64,000 bases of DNA from Deltaproteobacteria bacterium (GTDB lineage: Bacteria; UBA10199; JADGCS01). The stretch is taken from assembly GCA_024233595.1 (NCBI GenBank), contig JACKPK010000002.1, positions 1-64,000 on the forward strand, given 5' to 3'. Below the pieces are notes generated by a model that saw only the letters and a list, made by a program, of their open reading frames with translations, did no database searches and was not told the origin of the DNA. A program made the position numbers and the translations under genes. Below, one piece after another: positions 41,948 through 50,728 of the stretch; position 1 is the stretch's first letter, and the number at the start of each line of letters is the position of its first letter.

Positions 41948-42334
41948 ATGACATTAGCTTCTTTTTCAACCCTAAGCCTAAAACTTAGATTTTTGTTGCG
42001 AGCCTGGAGAAAGCGATGTCCCTTTTGTGGGGATGGCTTTCTCTATGGTGAAGATGGTGAAATTATTTCAACCTGCAAGCATTGTCAGAGTCAATTAAAT
42101 GTTGACGCAGGAGAATCTTGGTTTTTTCTATTACTTTTAGACAGGGCCCTTTTTATTTTTCCACTTATTGTTTTGGTCTATTTTGAAGTTCATCGTTTCT
42201 CATTAGGTTTGTTTCTTTTTCTTGCTGCAACCATCTTTTTTTTGCTTTTTAAAACGACTAAAAATCGCAATGCTCTGGCTTTTGCAGCCATGAGGATTCA
42301 AGGCTGCCCCTCTTGTAAGACCATTCAAAAGTAG
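41948..42334 (+). CDS. DUF983-like membrane protein with zinc-ribbon cysteines
   Basis: 128 aa. Cysteine pairs RCPFCGDGFL and STCKHCQSQL form a zinc-ribbon-like N-terminus, followed by two membrane helices (about residues 57-76 and 82-102) and a further CPSC pair near the C-terminus. This fits DUF983, a small inner-membrane family of unknown function, sometimes seen near cytochrome oxidase genes in alphaproteobacteria. No such genes are adjacent here. It follows the rhodanese lipoprotein in the same orientation. Confidence 0.8.
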   Translation: MTLASFSTLSLKLRFLLRAWRKRCPFCGDGFLYGEDGEIISTCKHCQSQLNVDAGESWFFLLLLDRALFIFPLIVLVYFEVHRFSLGLFLFLAATIFFLLFKTTKNRNALAFAAMRIQGCPSCKTIQK

Positions 42335-42489
42335 AAAAAATTAGTTGTTTTCACTTGGTAAGATTTAAAAAGTCTATTAAATTCAATGTCTTGAATGAAA
42401 AATTGTTTTTTTAGAAAAACTAAGCAACATTTGTGAGCAATGCCCGATAATAGAGATACAGGAAGACCCCAACCCTCAGGAGGTAAAGC

Positions 42490-42930
42490 ATGAGTAACGT
42501 GAATTTTGAAGCTAATGTTCGCGAACAACTTAGAGTTTCTGAATCAGCAGAGATTAAAATTTCAATTAAAGATCAAACTGTATTTGATCGTAATTACGCT
42601 GATAACCGGAGGCCCACTGGATATGATGTTGTTACGATTAAAGCAGGTGGCCAGGTGCAGCAATGTGTGGCTGAGGACAAAGCTTTTGGTAATGCCTTTA
42701 AGTATGTGTATGATAATCTCTGTGGTTTTGGCCCGGTTGAAATAAAAGTTTCTGATTTAGTTGATCCGTTGCCTTGGCAAAAAGGTGTTCAAGGAATTGC
42801 TCGATTTTTTAATAATTCAAAAAATAAACAAGTAGCAAATCGTGATGCTAGTTCTGTCACAATTGAGCGTGATAATGGACGAGTTTTTCAAGAAGAAGGC
42901 TCTAAATCAACGACTTTTGGAGTTGAGTAG
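42490..42930 (+). CDS. Small protein of unknown function
   Basis: 146 aa, with a strong AGGAGGT ribosome site seven bases before the ATG, so expression is likely. It is soluble, with no signal peptide, mixed alpha/beta, and a Ser/Thr/Asn-rich C-terminal third. No family is recognised. It is followed by a near-perfect rho-independent terminator at 42965-42992, which lies inside the convergent PLP-enzyme gene. Confidence 0.75.
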   Translation: MSNVNFEANVREQLRVSESAEIKISIKDQTVFDRNYADNRRPTGYDVVTIKAGGQVQQCVAEDKAFGNAFKYVYDNLCGFGPVEIKVSDLVDPLPWQKGVQGIARFFNNSKNKQVANRDASSVTIERDNGRVFQEEGSKSTTFGVE

Positions 42931-42932
42931 AT

Positions 42933-43979
42933 TTAGGCAATTAAATTTTGAATCTTTTTTATTTCGGGATCAATTTTGATCCCGTTTTTTTTGAGCCATT
43001 CGTTGTTGTAATAAGTGTCTAAATAAAGATCCCCAGCATCACAAATCATCATGACCACAGAGCCTTTTTGTTTTTTAGTTTTCATCTCTTGCATGAGCTT
43101 TAAAGACCCGTAAAAGATTGTGCCGGTTGAACCACCACATTTTTTTCCGATGAGTTCTTCTAAGACATGCATGCACGCGTAGGTCGCTTTGTTGGGCACG
43201 CGAATCATGTGATCAATCACGTTGGGCAAAAACGATGGCTCAACTTGTGGTCTGCCTATGCCTTCGACCCCTGAACCGCCCTTGGTTTTTAAAGAGCAAT
43301 TTTTTGTTTTATAGTAGTCGTAAAACACGGAGTTTTCTGGATCGACAACGCAAAGTTTGGTGTTGTGACCGGCGTAGCGAATATACCGGCCTAGTGTTGC
43401 GCTTGTACCGCCGGTGCCGGCTCCGCAGACAATCCATGAGGGAATAACGTATTGCTCACCTTTTAGCTGATCAAAAATAGATTCGGCGATGTTGTTGTTA
43501 CCACGCCAGTCGGTGGCTTGTTCGGCATACAAGAATTGATTCATGAAGTGGCCATTGAGTTTTTTAGCAAGTTTTTTTGCATGCTCACAGTCTTTAGACG
43601 GCGTGTCGACAAGCACGCACTCACCGCCATAATGTTCAATGCGTTTGATTTTGGCTGGGGAAGTGCCTTTGGCCATGACAGCAATGAAGCGCACCCCAAT
43701 GAGTCTGGCAAAATAGGCTTCTGAAACGGCGGTGCTTCCGGAACTTGCCTCAATGACGGGTGTGTTTTTTTGAATCCAACCGTTCACAAGAGCATGTAAA
43801 AATAAGGACCTGGCTAAGCGGTGTTTTAAGCTGCCTGTGATGTGGGTGGATTCGTCTTTGAGGTAAAGATCGATGTTTGGAAAAGCGGCTAAGGGCAGTT
43901 TTAACAAATGAGTGTCAGCCGAACGGTTTTGGTCTGCATGGATTTTTTTGATGGCCTCTTTGGCCCATGATGAATTCAT
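42933..43979 (-). CDS. PLP-dependent cysteine synthase-family enzyme, Cds1-like
   Basis: 348 aa, fold type II PLP enzyme. The PLP lysine is in HITGSLKHRLA, the substrate loop in EASSGSTAVSEA, and the phosphate-binding glycine loop in VCGAGTGGTSATLGRY. The DESTH-x-TGSLKHR block and length agree with the Cds1 type (L-cysteine desulfhydrase of mycobacteria) rather than classical CysK. The predicted reaction releases H2S from cysteine. It is cytosolic. Its final codons contain the terminator of the convergent gene. Confidence 0.85.
   Translation of the reverse strand: MNSSWAKEAIKKIHADQNRSADTHLLKLPLAAFPNIDLYLKDESTHITGSLKHRLARSLFLHALVNGWIQKNTPVIEASSGSTAVSEAYFARLIGVRFIAVMAKGTSPAKIKRIEHYGGECVLVDTPSKDCEHAKKLAKKLNGHFMNQFLYAEQATDWRGNNNIAESIFDQLKGEQYVIPSWIVCGAGTGGTSATLGRYIRYAGHNTKLCVVDPENSVFYDYYKTKNCSLKTKGGSGVEGIGRPQVEPSFLPNVIDHMIRVPNKATYACMHVLEELIGKKCGGSTGTIFYGSLKLMQEMKTKKQKGSVVMMICDAGDLYLDTYYNNEWLKKNGIKIDPEIKKIQNLIA
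42965..42992 (+). terminator. Rho-independent terminator of the 42490 gene
   Basis: CGGGATCAA-TT-TTGATCCCG (42965-42984) followed by eight T. The stem has 9 perfect pairs. It lies within the 3' coding end of the convergent PLP enzyme, where its complement encodes part of KKNGIKIDPE. Confidence 0.88.
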
Positions 43980-44108
43980 ATATTCTTGTTAACTCTAGTC
44001 TTTTACAATTTTCAATCAGTAGTTTTTAGGTGTTAAATCTGTTATTGACTCTTTGCGTTCATTTTTGTTTTCAAGGCCCAATTGTAAATTTTCATAAAGG
44101 AATTTTTT

Positions 44109-45602
44109 ATGCGTTTTTCTAAAAAGTGGATCCTTCTTGTTTGCCTTTTAGCTTTCTGCTCCTGTGCATCTAAAAAAGATGGGTTCACTTTGATGCATTA
44201 CAACGATGTTTATGAACTTTTGCCAAGCGATGAGAATGTCGCAGGTGGAGCTGCCCGTGCTGCCACTTTGTTGAAACAGTTCCCAGAAGAAGGTCGATTA
44301 GATTTGTTTGGAGGAGATGCTTTGGGATCCTCTCATCTTTCTCGGATCTTTCATGGTGAGCAAATGATCAAGGCGTTTAATCAACTTGGTTTAGATGTTG
44401 CTGTTGTTGGTAACCATGAACTCGATTTTGGATTAGAAAATTTTTATGAACGCCAAAAAGAATCTGACTTTAAATGGTTGGCTACAAATTTAAAACTTAA
44501 AGAGAACAAACAGCAATTGCCTGGTGTTGAATCGAGCGCTCTTTTTGAGGTGAACGGTTTTAAAGTGGGGGTGATTGGTGTCATCGGCAATTATTTGCCA
44601 GGGGTCTCTGTTAGAGAACAACTCTTATACGACGATTTTGTGACAGCAGCAAAAGAGCAGGTCAAAAAATTAAAAGATCAAGGTGCAGAATACATTGTTG
44701 CATTAACGCATATGTATCTTGAGGAAGATAAAAAATTGGCAGAGCAAGTTGAAGGAATTGATCTGATTCTTGGTGGTCATGATCATGAAATCATCAATGA
44801 GGTTGCCAATGGTGTTCCTATCATTAAAGCAGGTTCCGATTGGCAAACGATCGCAGCCATTAAAGTTAAAAAAACAGAACAAGGATTTACAGAGTCAATC
44901 ACCTTGTTGCCAGTCAATAAAGAGTTGGCATCTGATTCTCAAATGCAGGCTTTGGTTACAGACTATTCAAAAAAGTATGAGGACAAATCAGGTAGAAAAG
45001 AAAATGAGTTATTGGGCAAAACTAATGTCGAGCTCAATACCATTGCTGATTATGTTCGTACCAAAGAAGCGGTTATTGGTAATTTTATTGCGGATGCAAT
45101 TCGTGATTATGCTAACGTTGATGTCGCTTTTCAAAATGGAGGTGGCATTCGTTCAAATCGAAAGTACTCGGTTGGGAATATCACCTTAAAAGATATGGCT
45201 TCAATTTTCCCATTTGAAAATACAATTGTGGCTTACGAAGTTAAAGGCGAGGATTTGCGTCGTGTTTTTGAAACCTCTGTTTCTCGATACGAAGAAAAAG
45301 GAGGCGGATTTTTGCAGATTTCTGGCGCCAAATACGTATTTGATTCACGAAAACCTGTTGGAAAACGTGTTTCAAAAATTGAAATTGCAGGAAAACCCAT
45401 TGTTGATAATAAAGTTTATAGAGTAGCTACTAATGACTATTTAGCAAAAGGAAATGATGGTTTTAATGCCTTTAAAAAATCAAAACCAATTCCTTTAGAA
45501 GAAAATAAACTTATTTTAGATATCGCTGTTGAACGTTTATTGGCTCTCAGAGAAATCAATCCCAAAATAGAAGGCCGTATTGTTAATTTGGCTGACAATT
45601 AA
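44109..45602 (+). CDS. 5'-nucleotidase/UshA-like lipoprotein
   Basis: 497 aa. The signal peptide ends in FCSCAS, with a lipobox Cys near residue 19. The N-terminal calcineurin-like metallophosphatase domain has TLMHYNDVYE, FGGDALGSS, GNHELDFG and GGHDHE. The C-terminal 5'-nucleotidase domain (about 300-490) has FQNGGGIRS and NDYLAKGNDGF, which form the substrate pocket. The predicted role is hydrolysis of nucleotides or related phosphoesters outside the cytoplasm. AAAGGA precedes the ATG. It stands alone, followed by htrA. Confidence 0.92.
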   Translation: MRFSKKWILLVCLLAFCSCASKKDGFTLMHYNDVYELLPSDENVAGGAARAATLLKQFPEEGRLDLFGGDALGSSHLSRIFHGEQMIKAFNQLGLDVAVVGNHELDFGLENFYERQKESDFKWLATNLKLKENKQQLPGVESSALFEVNGFKVGVIGVIGNYLPGVSVREQLLYDDFVTAAKEQVKKLKDQGAEYIVALTHMYLEEDKKLAEQVEGIDLILGGHDHEIINEVANGVPIIKAGSDWQTIAAIKVKKTEQGFTESITLLPVNKELASDSQMQALVTDYSKKYEDKSGRKENELLGKTNVELNTIADYVRTKEAVIGNFIADAIRDYANVDVAFQNGGGIRSNRKYSVGNITLKDMASIFPFENTIVAYEVKGEDLRRVFETSVSRYEEKGGGFLQISGAKYVFDSRKPVGKRVSKIEIAGKPIVDNKVYRVATNDYLAKGNDGFNAFKKSKPIPLEENKLILDIAVERLLALREINPKIEGRIVNLADN

Positions 45603-45651
45603 GATGTGGTGTGAAACTTTTTTAAAAGAGAATCGTAAATAATTTAAGACT

Positions 45652-46863
45652 ATGAATCGAAATCTTGCTGTCATCTACCTTGTCATTTCAGTCTGTCTGA
45701 GCTCGGTCATTGCCACGGGTTTAGGGTTTTATTGGGGACAATCTTCTCACCCGACCGTGGTTTCACAAACTGTTGCGCCCACAAGTTCAGTGTCTGTGCA
45801 AACACCAACTCAAGTCATATCGGTCAAACAAGAGTCTGCTGTTGTGGATGTGGTGCAAAAAGTTTTTCCAGCTGTTGTCAGCGTGATCGTCACAAAGGAT
45901 CTTCCTAAATACGAACGCTATTATTCAAATCCTTATAACAATCCTTTTTTTGGAGGGCGTACTCTTTACCGTCAAAAAGGTTTTGAGCGGCGCGAAGTTG
46001 GTGGTGGCACTGGTTTTATTGTTTCTTCCGATGGCTATATTTTGACCAATCGTCATGTGGTTGTTGATGAAGAGGCTGATTACACCGTTTTGTTCAATGA
46101 TGATCAGCAATACCCTGCAAAGGTCTTAGCGCGTGATGTGGTCAATGACATTGCGGTTCTTAAAATTGAGGGACATGATTTTCCTGTGGTGGAATTTGGT
46201 GATAGCGAAGCGGTTCAAATTGGCCAAGCGGTGATCGCCATTGGAAATGCCTTGGGCGAATTCAGAAATACGGTTTCAACGGGGGTTGTGTCAGGCTTGT
46301 CTCGATCGATCACAGCGGGCTCATCCCAATCAGGTGGTGGCGAGAGTTTATCAGGTTTGTTGCAAACCGATGCTTCGATCAACCCGGGGAACTCCGGTGG
46401 ACCTCTGTTGAATCTAGCGGGTCAAGTGATTGCGATCAACACAGCCATTGTGCAAAACGCACAAAATATTGGTTTTGCAACGCCCATTAATCCAGCCAAA
46501 ACTGTGGTCGAAAGCGTGAAAAAATATGGCCGCATTGTACGTCCTTGGTTGGGTGTGCGTTATGCCGCTATCACCGAAGCGGTGGCGCAGCGTTTTAAAC
46601 TTCCGACTAATAACGGGGCCATGATTATCGGAGATCCTTACACAGGTGCGGGTGCTATTGCTCCAAATTCTCCTGCTTCTCGTGCCGGCTTAAAAGTGCA
46701 AGACGTGATCGTTCAAGTGGATGATGTGACGATCAGCAAAGAAAACCCTTTGGCTTATGTCATTAACAATCATGCACCGGGGGATAAAATCATCTTAAAA
46801 ATTTATCGCAATGGTGAATTTTTAAATCTGGAAGTTGGCTTAGAGGAAATGCCAGAGTTTTGA
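45652..46863 (+). CDS. HtrA/DegP-family serine protease
   Basis: 403 aa. One N-terminal membrane segment (about 7-27), then a Ser/Thr/Val-rich linker. The trypsin-like domain has His in TNRHVV, Asp in NDIAVLKI and Ser in NPGNSGGPLL. A single PDZ domain (about 300-400) has NSPASRAGLKVQDVIVQVDD. One PDZ and an N-terminal anchor match DegS/HhoA-type envelope proteases rather than two-PDZ DegP. It handles misfolded proteins in the periplasm or senses stress. All catalytic residues are present. Confidence 0.94.
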   Translation: MNRNLAVIYLVISVCLSSVIATGLGFYWGQSSHPTVVSQTVAPTSSVSVQTPTQVISVKQESAVVDVVQKVFPAVVSVIVTKDLPKYERYYSNPYNNPFFGGRTLYRQKGFERREVGGGTGFIVSSDGYILTNRHVVVDEEADYTVLFNDDQQYPAKVLARDVVNDIAVLKIEGHDFPVVEFGDSEAVQIGQAVIAIGNALGEFRNTVSTGVVSGLSRSITAGSSQSGGGESLSGLLQTDASINPGNSGGPLLNLAGQVIAINTAIVQNAQNIGFATPINPAKTVVESVKKYGRIVRPWLGVRYAAITEAVAQRFKLPTNNGAMIIGDPYTGAGAIAPNSPASRAGLKVQDVIVQVDDVTISKENPLAYVINNHAPGDKIILKIYRNGEFLNLEVGLEEMPEF

Positions 46864-47074
46864 CGATTTTTGTTGATCTCTCTTCTATTTGATCGTGATT
46901 TCTTGAAAAATATTATAACGAAATCGTGGCATCTGTTGTAAGCTGTTGGTGATTGTAAAAAGATGCACTGCTATTGTGCTGTCATTAGACCTGGTCCTAC
47001 ATCTAGAAAATCAGTATAATCAATCTATTAGAATTTTTCATCGCGGTCGGGCTTGATATTATTGGGGGAGCGTT

Positions 47075-48235
47075 ATGGGCTTTATCGATCGGACAAGCAT
47101 TCGAACAAAATTTCTGATTCTTCCTTTTGTCATGGCATTGGTTCTCAGCCTTGGTGCGGGGCATTTGGCAAAAGAATTAAACCGGCAATACAAAACCATT
47201 ACAAATTTTGCTAAGGATGATCTTTCTCATTCGCAAGAATTATTGCGTTTGTTTGCGGAGATTTCTTTAAATCACAATCGTGTGCTAAATTTGCTAGATA
47301 AAAACGGCACCGATTTAAAGGTTGTTGGGAAAATCAATAAGCTTAAAACTGTGATGGAAGAAGACCAAAAAGCTTTTTTTGGTTTAACTAAAAAACATTA
47401 TCTGACTCAAAAGAATGAAAAGCTCATAGGAAAAATTAATGAAGATTTAGCTTTGTACAATCAAGAAGCCTTCAATTTATTTGCTAAGCTCACATCAGGA
47501 CAAGTTTTAGAAGAAACAGAAGCAAGACATTTAAAGCAGATGTACTCGATTTTAATTCAAAACATCGATCAGCTTTCGTCTCGGGTTTCTCGTAAAACGC
47601 AGAATGCCATTAAAAAATTCCAATCTGATTCCTATTCTCAGATGATTATTTTATTTGGCGTTTTATTTACTGCGATTTTTGGATCAACCATTTTGGGGCT
47701 TATTTTTGCCAATTACCTGTCGCGTCCGATCAGACGTTTGGTCGAAACCATCAAAAAAATTGCGGCAAGTGGTGATTATTCAGAGCGAGCCATTAAAGAA
47801 TGTGGTGGTGAAGTGGGGTATCTTATTGATGGCTTTAACCAGCTTCTTTTTGAAATACAAAGAGCAGACGAGTTTTATAAAAATTCACGTGATCATTTAC
47901 AGCAGATTATTTCCTCAATGAGTGATGTGGTGTTGGTGACCAATTCAAAAGGCAATATCAAAACAGTGAACCCAGCAGCTCTTTCCACATTGGGTTACAA
48001 ACGAAGAGAAATGATTGATCAGTTCATTAGTTATTTTCTCATTGAGCAACAGGGAGACAGTACCGATCATGTCTCTTTTGAAGAGTTGATTAGTCAGGAT
48101 TTTAGTAAGCATTCTAAAAAAGTTCTCATTGGAAAAGGAGACAAAAAAATTCCTGTTTCCTTTTCGGGTTCTGTGATGCGTGATTCAAATGGCGCCTTGC
48201 AAGGTGTTGTTTGTGTAGCTCATCCTTTGCAGTAA
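47075..48235 (+). CDS. HAMP-PAS sensor protein without kinase domain
   Basis: 386 aa. A membrane helix at about 14-30, a helical periplasmic sensor (about 35-190, four-helix-bundle-like), a second helix (about 190-212), HAMP from NYLSRPIRRLVETIKKIA, then a PAS domain (about 275-385) with VVLVTNSKGNIKTVNPAALS. There is no histidine kinase, GGDEF or methyl-accepting domain. It is followed at once by two lone receivers and a REC-PAS-kinase, so it probably works with that kinase. GGGGGAG precedes the ATG. Confidence 0.88.
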   Translation: MGFIDRTSIRTKFLILPFVMALVLSLGAGHLAKELNRQYKTITNFAKDDLSHSQELLRLFAEISLNHNRVLNLLDKNGTDLKVVGKINKLKTVMEEDQKAFFGLTKKHYLTQKNEKLIGKINEDLALYNQEAFNLFAKLTSGQVLEETEARHLKQMYSILIQNIDQLSSRVSRKTQNAIKKFQSDSYSQMIILFGVLFTAIFGSTILGLIFANYLSRPIRRLVETIKKIAASGDYSERAIKECGGEVGYLIDGFNQLLFEIQRADEFYKNSRDHLQQIISSMSDVVLVTNSKGNIKTVNPAALSTLGYKRREMIDQFISYFLIEQQGDSTDHVSFEELISQDFSKHSKKVLIGKGDKKIPVSFSGSVMRDSNGALQGVVCVAHPLQ

Positions 48236-48266
48236 ACAACAATTGTTTGGGTAGAAGGCAATTCAT

Positions 48267-48701
48267 ATGGGTAAATTATCTTTGTTTGAGCCAGAAGAAG
48301 ATTTTTCATCGACTGTTGTGATTGTTGAAGATGAAATCGATGATTTTGAGCTGACTAAAGTTAATTTTAAAAAGCAAAATTTTGAGAACCCTATTTTTCA
48401 TTTAGAAGATGGGGCGGATCTGCTTCCGTTTTTAAAGTGCGAAGGTAAGTTTGAACAAACGGGTTTAAAGAATCCGGTATTGATCTTTCTTGACGTGAGC
48501 ACGCCGCGGCTTTCTGCTGAAAAGGTTTTACCCGCTTTAAAGAACGAAGGTTTAGAACCTCGGATTGTTTTATTAACCAATCACGATGAACAGAGTTTAA
48601 GGGACATGGGGCTTGGTGGCATTGCGCACATTCAGAAGCCTTTAACCTTTGATAAGTTTTATGAATTTATAATGGGATCGAATCACTTTTTGTTCACATG
48701 A
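48267..48701 (+). CDS. Stand-alone receiver domain protein
   Basis: 144 aa. Receiver with acidic residues in VIVEDEIDDFEL, phosphoacceptor Asp in LIFLDVSTP, Thr in LLTNHD and Lys in HIQKPLTF. The acidic pocket is less regular than in CheY. There is no output domain. It lies 31 bp after the HAMP-PAS gene and 24 bp before the next receiver. It is probably a phosphotransfer or protein-contact element of this block. Confidence 0.88.
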   Translation: MGKLSLFEPEEDFSSTVVIVEDEIDDFELTKVNFKKQNFENPIFHLEDGADLLPFLKCEGKFEQTGLKNPVLIFLDVSTPRLSAEKVLPALKNEGLEPRIVLLTNHDEQSLRDMGLGGIAHIQKPLTFDKFYEFIMGSNHFLFT

Positions 48702-48725
48702 ACAGGTGTGAATAGGAGGCGTTTT

Positions 48726-49142
48726 ATGGCAAAACAGAAAATTCTTGTTGTTGATGATGATGAAGCTGATTTGGATTTATTTAAGCTTGCTTTGAGTAAA
48801 TGCAATATTGATGTGGACATGAATACAGCCTGTAATGGTGAAGAGGCTTTAGAAAATCTACGTGGCTTATCAGATCAAAAATCGCTCCCTAGTTTGGTTT
48901 TTTTAGACCTGAATATGCCAGGAAAAAACGGACGCGAAGTTCTTGCTGAAATGAAAGCCGACGCCAACTTAAAAACCATTCCCGTCATTGTGTTTACAAG
49001 CAGTGATTACGAAAATGATGTGCGCCAGTGTTACGATTTGGGGTGTAGTTGCTATTTGAGAAAGCCTTCTAGTTTGTCTGATTTAAGAGCTCTTTTAGAA
49101 GCAACCAGTCAGTTCTGGTTTGAGAAGGTCATTTTTTCTTAA
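48726..49142 (+). CDS. Rcp1-type stand-alone response regulator
   Basis: 138 aa from the ATG at 48726, with AGGAGGC upstream; the frame extends to 48708 but that start lies within the ribosome site. Receiver motifs: ILVVDDDEADLDLFKLAL, FLDLNMPGKNGREVL with the phosphoacceptor Asp, FTSSDYENDV and LRKPSSL. The longer insert before the Asp is typical of Rcp1-like regulators that pair with hybrid or phytochrome-like kinases. No output domain. Confidence 0.92.
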   Translation: MAKQKILVVDDDEADLDLFKLALSKCNIDVDMNTACNGEEALENLRGLSDQKSLPSLVFLDLNMPGKNGREVLAEMKADANLKTIPVIVFTSSDYENDVRQCYDLGCSCYLRKPSSLSDLRALLEATSQFWFEKVIFS

Positions 49143-49160
49143 TGAGTTAGATTTTTTATT

Positions 49161-50030
49161 ATGAGCCGAGAATCTAAAATCAAGTTGCTTGTCATTGAGG
49201 ATGATCCCGATGACAAAGCTCTGATTCAGCACTACCTGAGAAATTCTAATGGTTGTGATCTGTCATTTGCTTCTTCTTTAAAAGAAGCGGATGCTATTTT
49301 TGAACAGAGGCCTCAGGAAATTGATCTTGTTCTTTTGGATTTGGGCTTGCCGGATTCTGTTGGTTTAGAAACAGTTGATTTTTTCATGAATAACCATCCG
49401 GGCGTTGCCGTTGTTGTTCTAACAGGTTTTGATAATGAATCTGTGGGCAAGGCAGCCATTAAAGCAGGCGCGCAGGATTATTTGGTGAAAGGAAAGTTCA
49501 AGGGCAGCGAATTAGAAAAAACCATCAATTATGCCTTGGAGCGTTTTTCTGCAGCTAGAAAAATGCGATTAATTTTAGAAACAGCACAAGAGGCCTTTGT
49601 TTCTATTAATAATCAAGGTGTGATCTTAGACTGGAATCAGGCTGCCGAGGGCATGTTTGGTCATGATCGCGAACAGGCTTTGGGCCAAAATGTTTTGGAT
49701 CTTTGTCTTTCTAAAAACGAGATTCATCTTCATAAAGACGAGTTTAAAAACTACCTTGCTAACCCGCAAGCTTACCCTAAGCGTTCAGGCATTCAGGTTT
49801 TTGCTGTTCGTAAATCTGGGGAAGAGTTTCCTCTTGAGATCAGTTTGAGTGTTTTTGAATGGAAGGGTGAGAAAATCTTTAACGTTTTTGGCAAAGACAT
49901 CACCGAAAGAAAACAGCTAGAGCAGTTAAAAGATGATTTTGTCAGCATTGTGTCTCACGAAATCTGTACGCCCATTGCGGTTTTACAGGGTGTGGTGGCT
50001 AATTTTGATGCCGGTGTTGGGGTGAATTAA
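49161..50030 (+). CDS. REC-PAS-histidine kinase, N-terminal part (frameshifted)
   Basis: 289 aa: receiver (1-120) with LVLLDLGLPDSVGL, PAS/PAC (about 135-250), and the start of a HisKA domain whose phospho-His is in SIVSHEICTP. The frame stops at 50030 in the middle of the dimerisation helix. The following frame (from 50024) continues the same helix with ELSPEQKKIVSIAGKNIDRL and reaches the ATPase domain, so this is one gene broken by loss of one base in the G run at 50019-50022. One extra G would give GVGGELSPEQ. It could be a sequencing error, a real mutation or a phase-variable tract. Confidence 0.85.
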   Translation: MSRESKIKLLVIEDDPDDKALIQHYLRNSNGCDLSFASSLKEADAIFEQRPQEIDLVLLDLGLPDSVGLETVDFFMNNHPGVAVVVLTGFDNESVGKAAIKAGAQDYLVKGKFKGSELEKTINYALERFSAARKMRLILETAQEAFVSINNQGVILDWNQAAEGMFGHDREQALGQNVLDLCLSKNEIHLHKDEFKNYLANPQAYPKRSGIQVFAVRKSGEEFPLEISLSVFEWKGEKIFNVFGKDITERKQLEQLKDDFVSIVSHEICTPIAVLQGVVANFDAGVGVN

Positions 50031-50080
50031 GTCCGGAGCAGAAAAAAATCGTTTCCATTGCAGGAAAAAACATCGATCGT

Positions 50081-50635
50081 TTGCATGGCATTGTTTCTCG
50101 TTTGTTAGATTTATCACGTTTGGAATCAGGGAAGGCCAAGGTTGAGTTTGTCGAAAGTGATTTTGGTCAAGTGATCCAAGAGAGTGTCCAGGACCTAAAA
50201 GGGATCGCCGAACAAAATCAGACGACTCTTTCTACAAAAGGCTTTCAAAACCAAACCGTGTGCTGCGATCCTTTGATGCTACGGCAATTGGTGACCAATT
50301 TAGCATCGAACGCGATTCGTTTTTCGAATTCCGATGTTGCTATTTGTTGGGATAAAAAATCCATCGATGATCAAGAGGTGATTGAACTGCGCGTTAAAGA
50401 TGATGGCCCTGGTATCAGTCAGGAAGACCAAAAAAGACTCTTCAATAAATTTGTACAAATCAAAAGAAAAGGTGACGCTGCTTACAAAGGCACGGGTCTA
50501 GGACTTGTGATCTGTAAAGAAATCATGAAGCTTCACCATGGGGATATCTTCATCGAAAGCAAAGAGGGTCAGGGAGCGACCTTTGTTTGCCGTTTTCCAC
50601 AGCTTCACGAAGATAACTTAACACAAGAGCAATGA
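50081..50635 (+). CDS. Histidine kinase, C-terminal HATPase part (frameshifted)
   Basis: 184 aa by the first ATG, but the open frame begins near 50024 and completes the HisKA domain of the preceding gene. HATPase_c motifs: N box LVTNLASNAIRFS, G1 VKDDGPGISQEDQKRLFNKF and G2 GTGLGLVICKEIM. Without the upstream half it has no phosphorylatable His. Read together, 49161-50635 is a REC-PAS-HK of about 491 aa. There is no ribosome site at 50081, arguing that it is not an independent gene. Confidence 0.85.
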   Translation: MHGIVSRLLDLSRLESGKAKVEFVESDFGQVIQESVQDLKGIAEQNQTTLSTKGFQNQTVCCDPLMLRQLVTNLASNAIRFSNSDVAICWDKKSIDDQEVIELRVKDDGPGISQEDQKRLFNKFVQIKRKGDAAYKGTGLGLVICKEIMKLHHGDIFIESKEGQGATFVCRFPQLHEDNLTQEQ

Positions 50636-50728
50636 TTTAATCTTTAAAATTGCCTATTTAGGGCCTGTGTTCCTTTTTTTCTTCAAGCAATTTACATTTT
50701 CATTTTTATTGGCTAGCGACCTCTTTCG

